A stretch of 64,000 nucleotides of DNA from Rhodococcus jostii RHA1 (GCF_000014565.1 NC_008268.1:6700501-6764500), one strand, 5' to 3'; shown: positions 1-8,662, counted from the stretch's first letter. The notes: generated from the letters alone by a model not told the origin. Program-made: numbers and translations.

Positions 1-194
1 TCCTCGTCGGTGAGGACGACTTCGACCGGATCTACGGTCTGATCGTCGAGTGGGGGCTCGATCACTGGGCGGATCCGCGGCAGACGCTGCCGGGCACCAT
101 CAACACCAACGACGGCGGGCGGGGCGTCTACTTCCTCGACCCGTCCGGTCACTATCTGGAGATCATCACCCGCCCGTACGGGTCGGGCGGGTAG
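1..194 (+). CDS. VOC-family (glyoxalase/bleomycin-resistance fold) protein, 3' end only
   Basis: Open from the left edge in frame 3 and ending at a TAG at 192-194, so only the last 63 residues are visible. The segment contains the closing beta-strand signature of vicinal-oxygen-chelate proteins: GVYFLDPSGHYLEIIT, in which the Glu of YLEI is the usual metal ligand or its structural equivalent. Members of this family are metal-dependent dioxygenases, glyoxalases, epimerases or antibiotic-binding proteins, and the visible part does not allow a choice between them. The next gene starts 28 bp downstream but seems to have its own promoter. Confidence 0.7.
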   Translation, partial: LVGEDDFDRIYGLIVEWGLDHWADPRQTLPGTINTNDGGRGVYFLDPSGHYLEIITRPYGSGG

Positions 195-208
195 TCCGTG
201 GCGGTCGC

Positions 209-214
209 TAGTCT
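209..214 (+). promoter_or_regulatory. Putative -10 box (TAGTCT) of a leaderless transcript
   Basis: TAGTCT lies 8 nt upstream of the GTG at 223. This is the spacing seen for leaderless actinobacterial mRNAs, where transcription starts at the first base of the start codon. No purine-rich ribosome-binding site precedes that GTG, which supports the reading. The same arrangement recurs before many genes in this window. Confidence 0.5.
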
Positions 215-222
215 GGATTCTC

Positions 223-1008
223 GTGGAGACGAGCAGGACTACCCCGACGCGCGCCGGTATCGAGATCGCCTACCGGGACAGCGGCGAGTCCTCGGTGCCG
301 GGGACGTCGGGCGTCCATCCCGTGCCGGTGGTTCTGGTGCACGGGATGGGCGGTGACGGCGGCACCTGGGACCGCTTCGCCCGCGCACTCGTCGCCCGCG
401 GGCGCCGCGTCCTCGTCGTGGATCTGCGGGGGCACGGTCGCAGTGCCCGCGCCGCGTCGTACCTTTTCGAGGAGTTCGGCGCCGACGTGGTGGAGGTGTG
501 CGACAACCTCGGGCTGACGCGGGTGGATCTCGTCGGGCATTCGCTCGGTGGTCATGCGGCGTCGCTCGCGGCCCAGACCCGGCCCGGGCTGGTTCGCCGG
601 CTGGTGATCGAGGAGGCCCCGCTCCCGTTGCGTCCCGGTGACCCGGAACAGGTTTTCGCGAATCGGCTGCCGTCGCTGCCGGAACTGTGGCACGCGACGA
701 CGAGCCTGATCCGGCATCCGCGGGCCGCGTTCGCGTTCGACCGGTCGATGACGGGCTCGGCGCTCGAGCAGTTCCGCCGCCCGGATCCGTTGTGGTGGGA
801 CAGATTGCCGGACATCGAGGCCGACACGCTCATCCTGCGGGGCGGTCTGGGCGGAATGGTGGATCCGCGCAGACTCGAGTCCGCAGTGGCGGCGATACCG
901 AACTGCCGGGTGGTGGTGTTCCGTAGCGGGCACAGCATTCACCGCGACCGTTACGACGACTTCGTGGCGGCGGTCCTGCCGTTCTTGATGAAGCTCGAGA
1001 CGAGCTGA
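223..1008 (+). CDS. Alpha/beta hydrolase
   Basis: 261 aa with the canonical alpha/beta-hydrolase layout: oxyanion-hole HG at residues 40-41, nucleophile elbow GHSLGG with Ser107, a probable acid at Asp214 (in GGMVDPR) and catalytic His237 (in RSGHSIH). A cap region (about 133-190) holds hydrophobic and Trp residues. There is no signal peptide, so it is cytoplasmic. The family includes esterases, epoxide hydrolases, haloperoxidases and C-C bond hydrolases, and the substrate cannot be told from sequence. The GTG start at 223 is chosen because a TAGTCT box sits 8 nt upstream. It lies 152 bp before the R2lox gene on the same strand, which may or may not be a functional link. Confidence 0.85.
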   Translation: METSRTTPTRAGIEIAYRDSGESSVPGTSGVHPVPVVLVHGMGGDGGTWDRFARALVARGRRVLVVDLRGHGRSARAASYLFEEFGADVVEVCDNLGLTRVDLVGHSLGGHAASLAAQTRPGLVRRLVIEEAPLPLRPGDPEQVFANRLPSLPELWHATTSLIRHPRAAFAFDRSMTGSALEQFRRPDPLWWDRLPDIEADTLILRGGLGGMVDPRRLESAVAAIPNCRVVVFRSGHSIHRDRYDDFVAAVLPFLMKLETS

Positions 1009-1160
1009 CAAAAAGTCCGGAAATGTAAACCGCGACGGCGTCGACAGGACTAGCGTGGGAACCGAAGCGGGGGCTCGGAACGGGCCGGTTGTCACGATGA
1101 GCGCCCCGAAGCCGCGGGGCGTCCGACGACGTCTTCCGCACGTCCGGAAGAAGGCCAACG

Positions 1161-2135
1161 ATGTCGACACTCACGCCTGGACGCCCCTATGCGCCCGGCA
1201 GGCAAGGGTTCAGCTCGCTCCGCGCCGGGGGCCTCAACTGGGACGCGTTCCCGTTGCGGCTGTTCACGAAGGGCAACGCCAAGTTCTGGAATCCCACGGA
1301 CCTCGACTTCAGCCGGGACGCGGAGGACTGGGAGGGGCTGAACTCGGAGCAACAGCGCAACTCCACGTATCTGGTCGCACAGTTCATCGCCGGTGAGGAA
1401 GCGGTCACCGAGGACATCCAGCCGTTCATGAAGGCGATGGCCGCCGAGGGGCGTTTCGGGGACGAGATGTATCTGACGCAGTTCTGTTTCGAGGAGGCCA
1501 AGCACACCCAGGTGTTCCGGTTGTGGATGGACGCGGTGGGCCTGACACGCGACCTGCATCCCTTCGTCGCCGAGAACCCGTATTACCGGCAATTGTTCTA
1601 CGAGGAGCTGCCGGGATCGCTGAAGGTGCTCGAGACCGATCCCAGTCCGGTCAATCAGGTGCGGGCCAGCGTCACCTACAACCATGTCATCGAGGGCAGT
1701 CTCGCACTCACCGGGTACTACGCCTGGCAGAAGGTGTGCACGACGCGCGGGATCCTGCCGGGCATGCAGGAACTCGTCCGCAGGATCGGCGACGACGAAC
1801 GACGCCACATGGCGTGGGGGACGTTCACCTGTCGCCGGCACGTGGCCGCCGACGACAGCAACTGGGGTGTCGTCCAGGAGCGGATGGCGGAGCTGATGCC
1901 GTTGGCACTGGGCATGATCGACTGGGTCAACAAGCAATTCGAGGTCCAGCCGTACGGGCTCGACGACCAGGAGTTCATCGCGTACGCCGCGGACCGGGCG
2001 CAGCGCCGGCTGGGGGCGATCGAGTCTGCGCGGGGCCGCCCGGTCGAGGAGATCGATCTGGACTATTCACCCGAGGCCCTCGAGGAGAAGTTCGGCGAGG
2101 AGGACGCCAAGGCGATGTCCGAGGCCGCCGGCTGA
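1161..2135 (+). CDS. R2-like ligand-binding oxidase (R2lox), Mn/Fe ferritin-like protein
   Basis: 324 aa, closely resembling M. tuberculosis R2lox (Rv0233) with a constant offset of +11 residues. All six metal ligands are visible: Glu79, Glu112, His115, Glu178, Glu213 and His216. The residues that form the tyrosine-valine ether cross-link in characterised R2lox proteins, Val82 and Tyr173, are also present. R2lox proteins carry a heterodinuclear Mn/Fe site and bind a long-chain fatty acid. They are often misannotated as ribonucleotide reductase beta subunits (NrdB), but no R1 subunit is nearby. The ATG is preceded by a GAAGG ribosome-binding site. A small membrane protein follows 36 bp downstream on the same strand. 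The physiological reaction is unknown for the family. Confidence 0.93.
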   Translation: MSTLTPGRPYAPGRQGFSSLRAGGLNWDAFPLRLFTKGNAKFWNPTDLDFSRDAEDWEGLNSEQQRNSTYLVAQFIAGEEAVTEDIQPFMKAMAAEGRFGDEMYLTQFCFEEAKHTQVFRLWMDAVGLTRDLHPFVAENPYYRQLFYEELPGSLKVLETDPSPVNQVRASVTYNHVIEGSLALTGYYAWQKVCTTRGILPGMQELVRRIGDDERRHMAWGTFTCRRHVAADDSNWGVVQERMAELMPLALGMIDWVNKQFEVQPYGLDDQEFIAYAADRAQRRLGAIESARGRPVEEIDLDYSPEALEEKFGEEDAKAMSEAAG

Positions 2136-2171
2136 GGCACGCGTCGCGGTGGGAGATGGCAGGATCGGCTC

Positions 2172-2684
2172 ATGGCGCTCACCGCACTCGACCGCAGACT
2201 CCTCGGCTGGTCTGCAGCATTCGTGATCTCGCAGGCGAACATCATCCGGCTGCTCGGCCCGGTGGCACCCCGGCTCGCCGATATCCAGACCGCCCGGTCC
2301 GCCCGGTCCTACACGGCGATCCTCGACGGAATGTCCGCCGCCGACAGGGCGCGCTACCGCAGCCACTACTACCCGGACTTCGTCCATCCCGTGATCTACG
2401 CGGTCGCGTTGCGCACGGGCGCACGACGTCTGGCGGAGCTGACACCACTCTCGGCGAGAACGCAGAAAGTGCTGGCGGCGGCCCCGGTGATCTCTGCGGC
2501 AGGCGACTACGCCGAGAACGTCGTCGGGCTGTATCTGCTGTCTCATCGCGAGCACATCACCGACGCGACCGTGCGCACCACCAGTGCGGTCAGCGTCACC
2601 AAATGGGTGCTGGCGCTCGGGACGCTCGGATATCTGTCCCAGGGATTCGTCCGGGTCTGGGCGGGAAAGCTGTTCTCCCGCTAG
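2172..2684 (+). CDS. Conserved hypothetical membrane protein
   Basis: 170 aa, not assigned to a named family. It contains several hydrophobic stretches: around residues 9-30, near 70-82 (HPVIYAVALRTGA), near 103-125 and near 145-160. This suggests three or four membrane segments with short loops, and there is no cleavable signal peptide. It starts 36 bp after the R2lox stop on the same strand, so co-transcription with R2lox is likely. A CAGGAT hexamer 6 nt before the ATG could also act as a weak -10 for a separate leaderless transcript. Function unknown. Confidence 0.65.
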   Translation: MALTALDRRLLGWSAAFVISQANIIRLLGPVAPRLADIQTARSARSYTAILDGMSAADRARYRSHYYPDFVHPVIYAVALRTGARRLAELTPLSARTQKVLAAAPVISAAGDYAENVVGLYLLSHREHITDATVRTTSAVSVTKWVLALGTLGYLSQGFVRVWAGKLFSR

Positions 2685-2694
2685 ATTCGGGCAC

Positions 2695-3273
2695 ATGTGT
2701 GCTGCCGAGCTCAGCGTCGAGTACTTCTCCGGGCAGGCCGAGTTCCGGGAGTGGCTCGGCGCTCATCACGACTCCTCACCGGGCATCTGGCTGAAGATGG
2801 CCAAGAAGGGGTCGGCGCATTCGTCGATCAACTACGACCAGGCTCTCGAGGTCGCGCTGTGCTACGGCTGGATCGACAGCCAGGTCCGCCGCGTCGACGA
2901 CGACTTCTTCGTGCAGCGGTTCACCCCGCGGTCGTCGCGGAGTCCGTGGTCGAAGCGGAACCGGGAGTTCGCGGAGAAACTCGCCGAGGCCGGTCTCCTC
3001 GAGCCCGCGGGCGCGGCGGAGGTGGAGCGGGCCAGGGCCGACGGCCGCTGGGACCGCGCGTACGCGGGACAGAAGGCGGCGGAGATACCGCAGGACTTCC
3101 TGGACGCCCTCGCGCAGAACCCCGAGGCCGAGGCCTTCTACGCGACGCTCGACAGCCACAACCGGTACGCCGTCTACTACCGCCTGCAGGACGCCACCCG
3201 CCCGGAGACACGTGCCCGCCGCATCGAGAAGTTCGTCCAGCAGTTGTCGGAGCGCAGGAAGTTCCATGACTGA
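2695..3273 (+). CDS. YdeI/OmpD-associated (OmdA) family protein
   Basis: 192 aa. The N-terminal half matches the YdeI/OmdA family: EFREWLGAHH, then GIWLKMAKKGS, then a conserved block ALCYGWIDSQVRRVDDD followed by QRFTPR and SPWSKRN. The C-terminal helix-rich part ends in ARRIEKFVQQLSERRKFH. Family members have been linked to bacteriocin protection or stress tolerance, but the biochemical activity is not established. The ATG at 2695 is chosen over an upstream in-frame ATG at 2584, which lies inside the previous gene, because TAGATT at 2682-2687 is placed 7 nt before it, indicating a leaderless start. Confidence 0.82.
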   Translation: MCAAELSVEYFSGQAEFREWLGAHHDSSPGIWLKMAKKGSAHSSINYDQALEVALCYGWIDSQVRRVDDDFFVQRFTPRSSRSPWSKRNREFAEKLAEAGLLEPAGAAEVERARADGRWDRAYAGQKAAEIPQDFLDALAQNPEAEAFYATLDSHNRYAVYYRLQDATRPETRARRIEKFVQQLSERRKFHD

Positions 3274-3302
3274 TCGATTTTCGCGGCTGACACAATGGCA
3301 CC

Positions 3303-4181
3303 GTGCCTGACACGATCACCGCCACCTGCTCCGCTCTGTCCGCGACCGACGAACCTCTCGCGGGCACCGCTGCGCATGTCACGGGCTGGGTGTGCCTGGA
3401 GTTCCCGGGTGCGTGGGGCCGGGACGTGCTCGACGGCACCGCGCTCGGACCGGATCTGGCCCGTGAGCTCGACGCCCGCGCCGACGCGGCCGGGGTGCGG
3501 GTCATGTTCATCCGCCGGCCGGGCCGCAGCACCGCGGACCCGGATCGGCGGACGGTGCTGCTGGCGCAGTCGCACCCCACGCGGTCGTGGTGCGAGCGGC
3601 TCGAGATCGCCTTTCCGGAAGACCTGCTCGACCTGGACCTCGGGCTGATCGCGGGGACCGCGCCCGGTCTGGGCACACCGGTGACGGACCCGGTCGTGCT
3701 GGTGTGCGCGCACGGGAAAAGGGATCAGTGCTGCGCCGTCCTCGGGCGGCCGGTCGCGGCCGGCCTGGCCGCGGAGTTCGGCGACGCGGTGTGGGAGTGC
3801 TCGCACACGGGTGGGCACCGGTTCGCTCCCTCGCTGATCCTGCTGCCCACGGGTTACACCTACGGCCGGTTGTCGACGCAGGAGAGTGTCGACGCGGTCC
3901 GCGCCGCCGCCCGGGGCGAGGTGTACCCGACCGGGCTGCGCGGCCGCAGTTGCTGGGACGCGCCGGGGCAGGTGGCGGAACTCGCCGTCCGCGATTTCGT
4001 GGACGCGGCCGCGGACGAGCTCACGGTGGACGCGAATTCGGTTGTCGCGCATCGCGACGGACGCCGTTGGGTGGTCGACCTGGAGCAGCGGGAGCTGCCG
4101 CCCCGGCCGGCGAGTTGCGGGGCGGCGCCGAAGCCGGTGCGACCCGTCGTCGCCACCGGAGTTCGCGCCCTCGCCCCCTGA
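3303..4181 (+). CDS. Sucrase/ferredoxin-like family protein (thioredoxin-fold [2Fe-2S])
   Basis: 292 aa of the Suc_Fer-like family. The central segment has the diagnostic cysteine pattern VCAHGKRDQCC (Cys135, Cys143, Cys144) followed by ECSHTGGHRFAP (Cys166), and then the conserved PTGYTYGRL. These cysteines are thought to bind a [2Fe-2S] cluster in a thioredoxin-like fold. The name derives from weak similarity to a plant protein and does not imply sucrose hydrolysis; an electron-transfer role is a family-level guess. The GTG start at 3303 is preceded by a CACAAT box about 8 nt upstream. It converges on the SDR gene with only 5 bp between the stop codons. Confidence 0.82.
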   Translation: MPDTITATCSALSATDEPLAGTAAHVTGWVCLEFPGAWGRDVLDGTALGPDLARELDARADAAGVRVMFIRRPGRSTADPDRRTVLLAQSHPTRSWCERLEIAFPEDLLDLDLGLIAGTAPGLGTPVTDPVVLVCAHGKRDQCCAVLGRPVAAGLAAEFGDAVWECSHTGGHRFAPSLILLPTGYTYGRLSTQESVDAVRAAARGEVYPTGLRGRSCWDAPGQVAELAVRDFVDAAADELTVDANSVVAHRDGRRWVVDLEQRELPPRPASCGAAPKPVRPVVATGVRALAP

Positions 4182-4186
4182 CTCGG

Positions 4187-6181
4187 TCACCAGTGGGTGC
4201 CGGGCACCAGCCTTCCGACCTTCCGGGCCGCGCGGCCGAGCACCGACGACGTGTGGTGCCTGGGTTCCGGTGTGTGCTGAGGTGCCGGCGCCGCGTCGTC
4301 CGTGCTCTGCCCCTTCGCCGCCGGGGAATCGGGGAACATGCGATACATTTGGTGCATCACGCGATCCTTGACGGCGGGTGCGAAGACGTGGCCGAGTTCC
4401 CCGAGGGTGCCGGTCGGGACGTCGATGCGCTTGGGGCGTTCGATCAGCGCCCGGACGACCATTGCCGCCGCCTTCTCCGGGGAGGTGATCGGTCCGATGT
4501 TGTACCGGCCGGTGGGCGCGATCATCGGCGTCTCGACGAGTGGCATGTGGATGGTGGTGAACGTGATTCCGTCCGAGAGGGTTTCGGACGCCGCGACGTC
4601 AGTGAAGCCGTCGAGGGCCGACTTGCTGGCGACGTAGGCGGCGAACCGCGGCGTCGCGCCCTGGACCCCGGCGCTGCTGATGTTGACGATGTGCCCGAAC
4701 CGCCGGTCGCGCATCTGCGGGAGGAAGGCGAGGACGAGCCGGACCGCGCCGAAGTAGTTGACGGCCATGGTCCGCTCGAAATCGTGGAGCCGGTCCGTGG
4801 AGTTGTAGAGGCCCCGCCGGATCGACCGTCCGGCGTTGTTGACGAGCATGTCGACGTGATCGTGTTCGGCGAGAACGGCTTTGACGGTGTGCTCGACCGA
4901 CTCGTCGTCGGTGATGTCGCAGGGGTAGCCGTAGGCGTCGCCGCCCGCCGCGCGGATCTCGGCCACCACGGCGTCGAGTTCCTCGGTGCGCCGGGCGAGG
5001 AGAATGACCTTCGCGCCCTTGCGGGCCGTCGCGATCGCGGAACTCCGGCCGATGCCGGACGACGCCCCGGTGATCACCACGTGCCTGCCCACGAGCGGTC
5101 CGGCCGGGTGGGGCCTGCGCGCTCGGTCCGGGTCGAGGTTCTCGCGCCAGTACGACCACAGCCTGTCGGCGTACGACGCGAACCGCGGGACGTCGATGCC
5201 TGTGCCGCGCAGCGCCTCCCGGGTGTCGTCGTTCACGAACACCGTGGGCAGTGTCATGTTCTCGACGAGCACGGGCGGGATGCCGAGGGCGCCGAGCACC
5301 ACTTTGCGGCCCGTGTCGAGGGCCGAGTCGGGGGTGGGAGTGAGGAAGGGGCGGACGAGTCCGCCGGGTAGTCCGGCCGCGGGATGCGGTGCACCGGCGG
5401 CCTCGGCGAGCGCGGCGTAGATCTCGCGGACCGGCTGGGGGCGCGGATTGACGAGATGGAACGTCCGGCCGTCCCGTCCCGGTGCAGACATCAACTCCAC
5501 GATGGCCGCGGCCACGTAGTCGACGGGGACGACGTTGGTCGATCCGATCCGCGGGACGGCCACGGGCAGGGCCGCGGGGAGTTTCGCGAGCGCCGCGATG
5601 GCGGGGAAGAGGTAGTACGGGCCGTCGATCTTGTCCATCTCGCCGGTGACCGAACTGCCGACCACCGCGGAGGGGCGGTAGATGCGCCACCGCAGGCCGT
5701 CGGCTTCCCGGACCAGCTTCTCCGCCTCGAACTTGGTGCGGTGATACGGGGTGGGGAAACCCTGCCCGAGATCGAAATCGGTTTCCCTGAACGGACCTTC
5801 GTGATCCCCCGCGACGGCGATGGACGAGACGTGGTGCAGCGTCGCATCCAATTCCCGGGCCAGTGCGATCACCGAGCGGGTGCCGTCGACGTTCGTGGTG
5901 GCCTGTTCGTCGCCCGCCGTGAGGTCGTAGATCGCGCCGAGGTGCAGGACGTGGTCGGCCGCCGGCGCCGAGGTGAGTGCGAGGCCGGGCTCGGTCAGGT
6001 CGCCGATCAGCGGATGCACGCGTTCGCCGCCCGGCATGCCGTCGACGAGCGCCTCCCACCGCGCGACGGACGCGCGCCGGACGAGGACGTGGATCTCGGC
6101 TGATTCATCGCGGTCGAGGATCAGGGGCAGCACGTGCCGACCCAGGAAGCCGGTTCCGCCGGTGACGAGGTAGGTGGCCAT
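4187..6181 (-). CDS. Two-domain SDR protein: NAD-dependent epimerase/reductase plus C-terminal short-chain dehydrogenase (fatty acyl-CoA reductase-like)
   Basis: 664 aa containing two complete Rossmann modules. The N-terminal extended SDR has TGGTGFLG at residues 7-14 and an active-site YHRTK with Tyr146 and Lys150. The C-terminal classical SDR has TGASSGIG at 371-378, NNAG at 448-451, Ser502/503 and YVASK with Tyr516 and Lys520. This architecture matches mycobacterial AcrA1-type proteins (Rv3391), whose C-terminal part resembles Acinetobacter Acr1 fatty acyl-CoA reductase, so reduction of a fatty acyl thioester is a reasonable guess. It lies 32 bp downstream of the MMPL gene, with a perfect 16-bp palindrome in the gap, suggesting both read-through and a separately regulated promoter. 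Confidence 0.85.
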   Translation of the reverse strand: MATYLVTGGTGFLGRHVLPLILDRDESAEIHVLVRRASVARWEALVDGMPGGERVHPLIGDLTEPGLALTSAPAADHVLHLGAIYDLTAGDEQATTNVDGTRSVIALARELDATLHHVSSIAVAGDHEGPFRETDFDLGQGFPTPYHRTKFEAEKLVREADGLRWRIYRPSAVVGSSVTGEMDKIDGPYYLFPAIAALAKLPAALPVAVPRIGSTNVVPVDYVAAAIVELMSAPGRDGRTFHLVNPRPQPVREIYAALAEAAGAPHPAAGLPGGLVRPFLTPTPDSALDTGRKVVLGALGIPPVLVENMTLPTVFVNDDTREALRGTGIDVPRFASYADRLWSYWRENLDPDRARRPHPAGPLVGRHVVITGASSGIGRSSAIATARKGAKVILLARRTEELDAVVAEIRAAGGDAYGYPCDITDDESVEHTVKAVLAEHDHVDMLVNNAGRSIRRGLYNSTDRLHDFERTMAVNYFGAVRLVLAFLPQMRDRRFGHIVNISSAGVQGATPRFAAYVASKSALDGFTDVAASETLSDGITFTTIHMPLVETPMIAPTGRYNIGPITSPEKAAAMVVRALIERPKRIDVPTGTLGELGHVFAPAVKDRVMHQMYRMFPDSPAAKGQSTDDAAPAPQHTPEPRHHTSSVLGRAARKVGRLVPGTHW

Positions 6182-6189
6182 GACCCGAA

Positions 6190-6205
6190 CTTACTCCAAA
6201 GTAAG
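6190..6205. promoter_or_regulatory. Putative operator upstream of the two-domain SDR gene
   Basis: CTTACTCCAAAGTAAG is a palindrome with 6-bp arms and a 4-bp centre, ending 8 bp before the SDR start codon. On the minus strand it overlaps AT-rich hexamers that could serve as a -10 (CATTAT, TATCTT). Size and symmetry fit a TetR-type regulator, but no such gene is adjacent. It could alternatively be a small transcript hairpin. Confidence 0.45.
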
Positions 6206-6213
6206 ATAATGCA

Positions 6214-8334
6214 CTAGTGGCCCAGACCCACCTTGGCGTGCACCTTCTTCATCCAGGCCGGAGCCCACCAGTTGGCCTCGCCCATCAGCTTCACGAGGGA
6301 CGGAACGAGGAGCATGCGAACCACCGTCGCGTCGACGAGGAGCGCGACGATCATTCCCACACCGAGGAACCGCATGATCGACAGACCGGAGATGGTGAAC
6401 GCTCCGGTCACTACCACGAGCAGCAGCGCCGCGGCCGTCACGATGCGGCCCGTGCGCTCGGTGCCGAAGCGCACCGCCTCTTCCGTGGTCGCGCCTGCCT
6501 CGTGCGCCTCGACCATCCGTGACATCAGGAACACCTCGTAATCGGTCGACAGGCCGAAGACCACGGCGAGGATGAGGACCACGAACGTCGCCTCGAGCGG
6601 TGCCGGACTGACCCCGAGCAGACTCGCGCCGTGGCCCAGCTCGAAGATCCACGTGAGCACACCGAACGTGGCGGCGAGGCTCAGCCCCGCCATCGCGACC
6701 GCCTTGATCGGCAGCACCACCGAACCGAACGCCAGGAACAGCAGCACGAGCGTCGACCCCACCATGATCGCGATCATCACCGGCATCCAGTGCACGATCG
6801 CCGCGTTCCCGTCGTCGACGGTCGCCTGGCCGCCGCCGACGAGGAGTTCGGTTCCCTCGGGTGGCGTGATGGCGCGGAGACCATCGACCGCCGCGCTCTG
6901 GTCGTCGGTGGTGACACCCTCGGAGTAGACGGCCTGGACGGCGACCAGTTCGTTGCCGGACGCGACGACGGTCGCCGCCCCGATGCCCTCCACCTGGCCG
7001 GCGGCCTGGGCAACCGCGGCACCGTCGGCCGCGGTCGGGGCGGTGCCGTCGGTGCCCCGGAGAATGAGGGTGGCGCCGTTTCCGGTGGTCGGAAATTCGG
7101 TGGTGAGAGTGTCGGTGGCGATGCGGGCGGGGTCGTTCTCCGGCAGCGCCGTGTACGTGACCTCGCCGAGCGACGCGCTGAGCAGGGGCGAGGCGAGGAC
7201 CAGCAGCCCCGCGACGATGCCGACCGCGATGGCGACCGGCCGCCGCATCACCCAGGTGACGACGGAGCCCCAGAACTTGCGGGCGCGAACCTCCCCACGC
7301 TGCGAAGCGTCCTTGTGCCAGGTCAGTGCGTTGATGCGATGCCCCAGGATCGCGAGCAGCGCCGGAACCGCGGTGAGCGACAGCAGCGCCGCGCTCGCGA
7401 CCGCGGCCATCGCACCGAACCCCAGAGACTTGATCACGTCCTGCGGAAACACGAGCATGCCCGAGAAGGCGCACACGAGAAGCAGACCGGAGAACAGCAC
7501 GGTGCGGCCCGCGGTCAGCACGGTGCGCCGGGTCGCCTCGGCGACGTCGGCGCCGGACTCGAGTTCCTCGCGGAAACGTCCGACGACGAACAGGCCGTAG
7601 TCGATCGCGAGCCCCAGGCCGAGCAGGGACGCCACGTTGATCGCGAACGAACTGACGTCGGTGAACAGGGTCAGCAGGCGCAGGGTGGCGAGGGCACTGA
7701 AGATCGAGAGCAGCCCGACGAACACCGGAACGGCCGCGGCCACCAGTCCGCCGAAGATGAAGACCAGCAACACGAGAGTGATCGGGAGCGCGATCGCCTC
7801 GGCCAGCACCAGGTCCTGTTGCAGCCGGTTGTTGAACGCCACACCCACCACCGAATTGCCCGCGAACTCGGTGTCGATGCCCTCCACCTCGAGCTTCGGC
7901 AGCAGGTCGTCGAACGTGGCGGCCGTGATCCCGGCGTCCGGGTCGACGGTGATCGCGGCCGACGCCTTGGTGCCGTCCTCCGACACCATCAGCTGCTTCT
8001 TCGCCGCGTCCGCGGTCCAGTACGACGTCACCGAGTACGTCGGCACCTCGGCGGCGAACCGGTCGAGACTCGCGGTCACCTCGGGGCCGATGTCGTCCAG
8101 GGTCTTCCCGTCGGGTGCGGTGTAGATCGCGATGATGTCCGGTGTCTGCGGACCCAGGTTGTCCTGGACGATCCGGGCCACCTCCGCGGATTCGCTACCG
8201 GGATCGGTGAACCCGCCCGAGCTGAGTTTCGCGAAGACACCGGTGCCCCACAGGCCGCTCACCAGAACGGCGACGACGGCGAGGCTCAGGACCCACCATT
8301 TGCGTGAAACAACGGTCGAGGCCCAACGTGTCAT
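6214..8334 (-). CDS. MMPL-family RND transporter
   Basis: 706 aa, typical of the shorter MMPL/RND-superfamily exporters. Order of parts: TM1 near residues 14-34, an extracytoplasmic loop to about 165, a block of five or six TM helices with the conserved GLGLAIDYGLFVVGRFREE motif, a second TM and periplasmic loop (from about 375), and a final TM block with FGLSTDYEVFLMSRMVEAHE. The Asp-Tyr pairs in the TM helices are the family's proton-relay residues. MMPL proteins export lipids or hydrophobic metabolites. The neighbouring acyl reductase-like gene on the same strand suggests a lipid cargo, but this is inference. GGAG precedes the ATG. The upstream side faces the cobalamin riboswitch promoter divergently. 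Confidence 0.9.
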   Translation of the reverse strand: MTRWASTVVSRKWWVLSLAVVAVLVSGLWGTGVFAKLSSGGFTDPGSESAEVARIVQDNLGPQTPDIIAIYTAPDGKTLDDIGPEVTASLDRFAAEVPTYSVTSYWTADAAKKQLMVSEDGTKASAAITVDPDAGITAATFDDLLPKLEVEGIDTEFAGNSVVGVAFNNRLQQDLVLAEAIALPITLVLLVFIFGGLVAAAVPVFVGLLSIFSALATLRLLTLFTDVSSFAINVASLLGLGLAIDYGLFVVGRFREELESGADVAEATRRTVLTAGRTVLFSGLLLVCAFSGMLVFPQDVIKSLGFGAMAAVASAALLSLTAVPALLAILGHRINALTWHKDASQRGEVRARKFWGSVVTWVMRRPVAIAVGIVAGLLVLASPLLSASLGEVTYTALPENDPARIATDTLTTEFPTTGNGATLILRGTDGTAPTAADGAAVAQAAGQVEGIGAATVVASGNELVAVQAVYSEGVTTDDQSAAVDGLRAITPPEGTELLVGGGQATVDDGNAAIVHWMPVMIAIMVGSTLVLLFLAFGSVVLPIKAVAMAGLSLAATFGVLTWIFELGHGASLLGVSPAPLEATFVVLILAVVFGLSTDYEVFLMSRMVEAHEAGATTEEAVRFGTERTGRIVTAAALLLVVVTGAFTISGLSIMRFLGVGMIVALLVDATVVRMLLVPSLVKLMGEANWWAPAWMKKVHAKVGLGH

Positions 8335-8444
8335 GCGTCATCTCCGGCGTGTCGGGGGCGGGCAGCTGCGACTGCCGACTGTAGTGCGGATCGGGGTGTC
8401 ACCGACGGGGGTGTGATGCGGCTCCCGGCAAATCGTGCATACTC

Positions 8445-8568
8445 GGCATCGCACTTGCAGCCACACGCACGGGGGAAGCCGGTCCGAATCCGGCGCTGAC
8501 CCGCAACGGTAGGCCACCAGATCCTTTCGGTGGCGAGCCCGATTACCCGGCGTGGGGTGTGCGACATC
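8445..8568 (+). ncRNA. Cobalamin (AdoCbl) riboswitch
   Basis: Conserved core elements are in order: GGGGGAAGCCGGTCCGAATC, then GCTGACCCGCAACGGTA (the B12-box region), then CGAGCCCGATTACCCGGCG. A closing P1 helix can be drawn between TCGCAC at 8449-8454 and GTGCGA at 8559-8564. CATACT at 8438-8443 is a plausible -10. The element lies about 95 nt upstream of a binding-protein lipoprotein gene and should repress the four-gene operon when cobalamin is plentiful. The rest of the 328-bp gap from 8335 holds only the divergent promoter region of the MMPL gene and the expression platform. Confidence 0.93.
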
Positions 8569-8599
8569 CTTTTCGTCGTGGTCTACGAAGCGGAGTCCT

Positions 8600-8622
8600 G
8601 CAGGCGCCGCACCGGCGTCTGC
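8600..8622 (+). terminator. Expression-platform hairpin of the cobalamin riboswitch
   Basis: GCAGGCGCC at 8600-8608 and GGCGTCTGC at 8614-8622 form a 9-bp stem (one G-U pair) with a 5-nt loop, followed by the pyrimidine-rich TGACTTCTCATTC. It sits between the aptamer and the start codon at 8663, so it may be a conditional terminator or an anti-ribosome-binding-site switch. The ribosome-binding site GAGG at 8654-8657 is just downstream. Confidence 0.45.
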
Positions 8623-8662
8623 TGACTTCTCATTCGTGGCTCTGAGCCGCAATGAGGTTTAC

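Noticed and set aside
1161..2135. Annotation as ribonucleotide reductase small subunit NrdB
   Set aside because: The Val82/Tyr173 cross-link pair and overall identity pattern are those of R2lox, and there is no nrdA nearby.
8578..8625. Short ORF (GTG to TGA, 15 codons) in the cobalamin riboswitch leader
   Set aside because: No ribosome-binding site and no amino-acid pattern suggesting attenuation; it overlaps the expression-platform hairpin.
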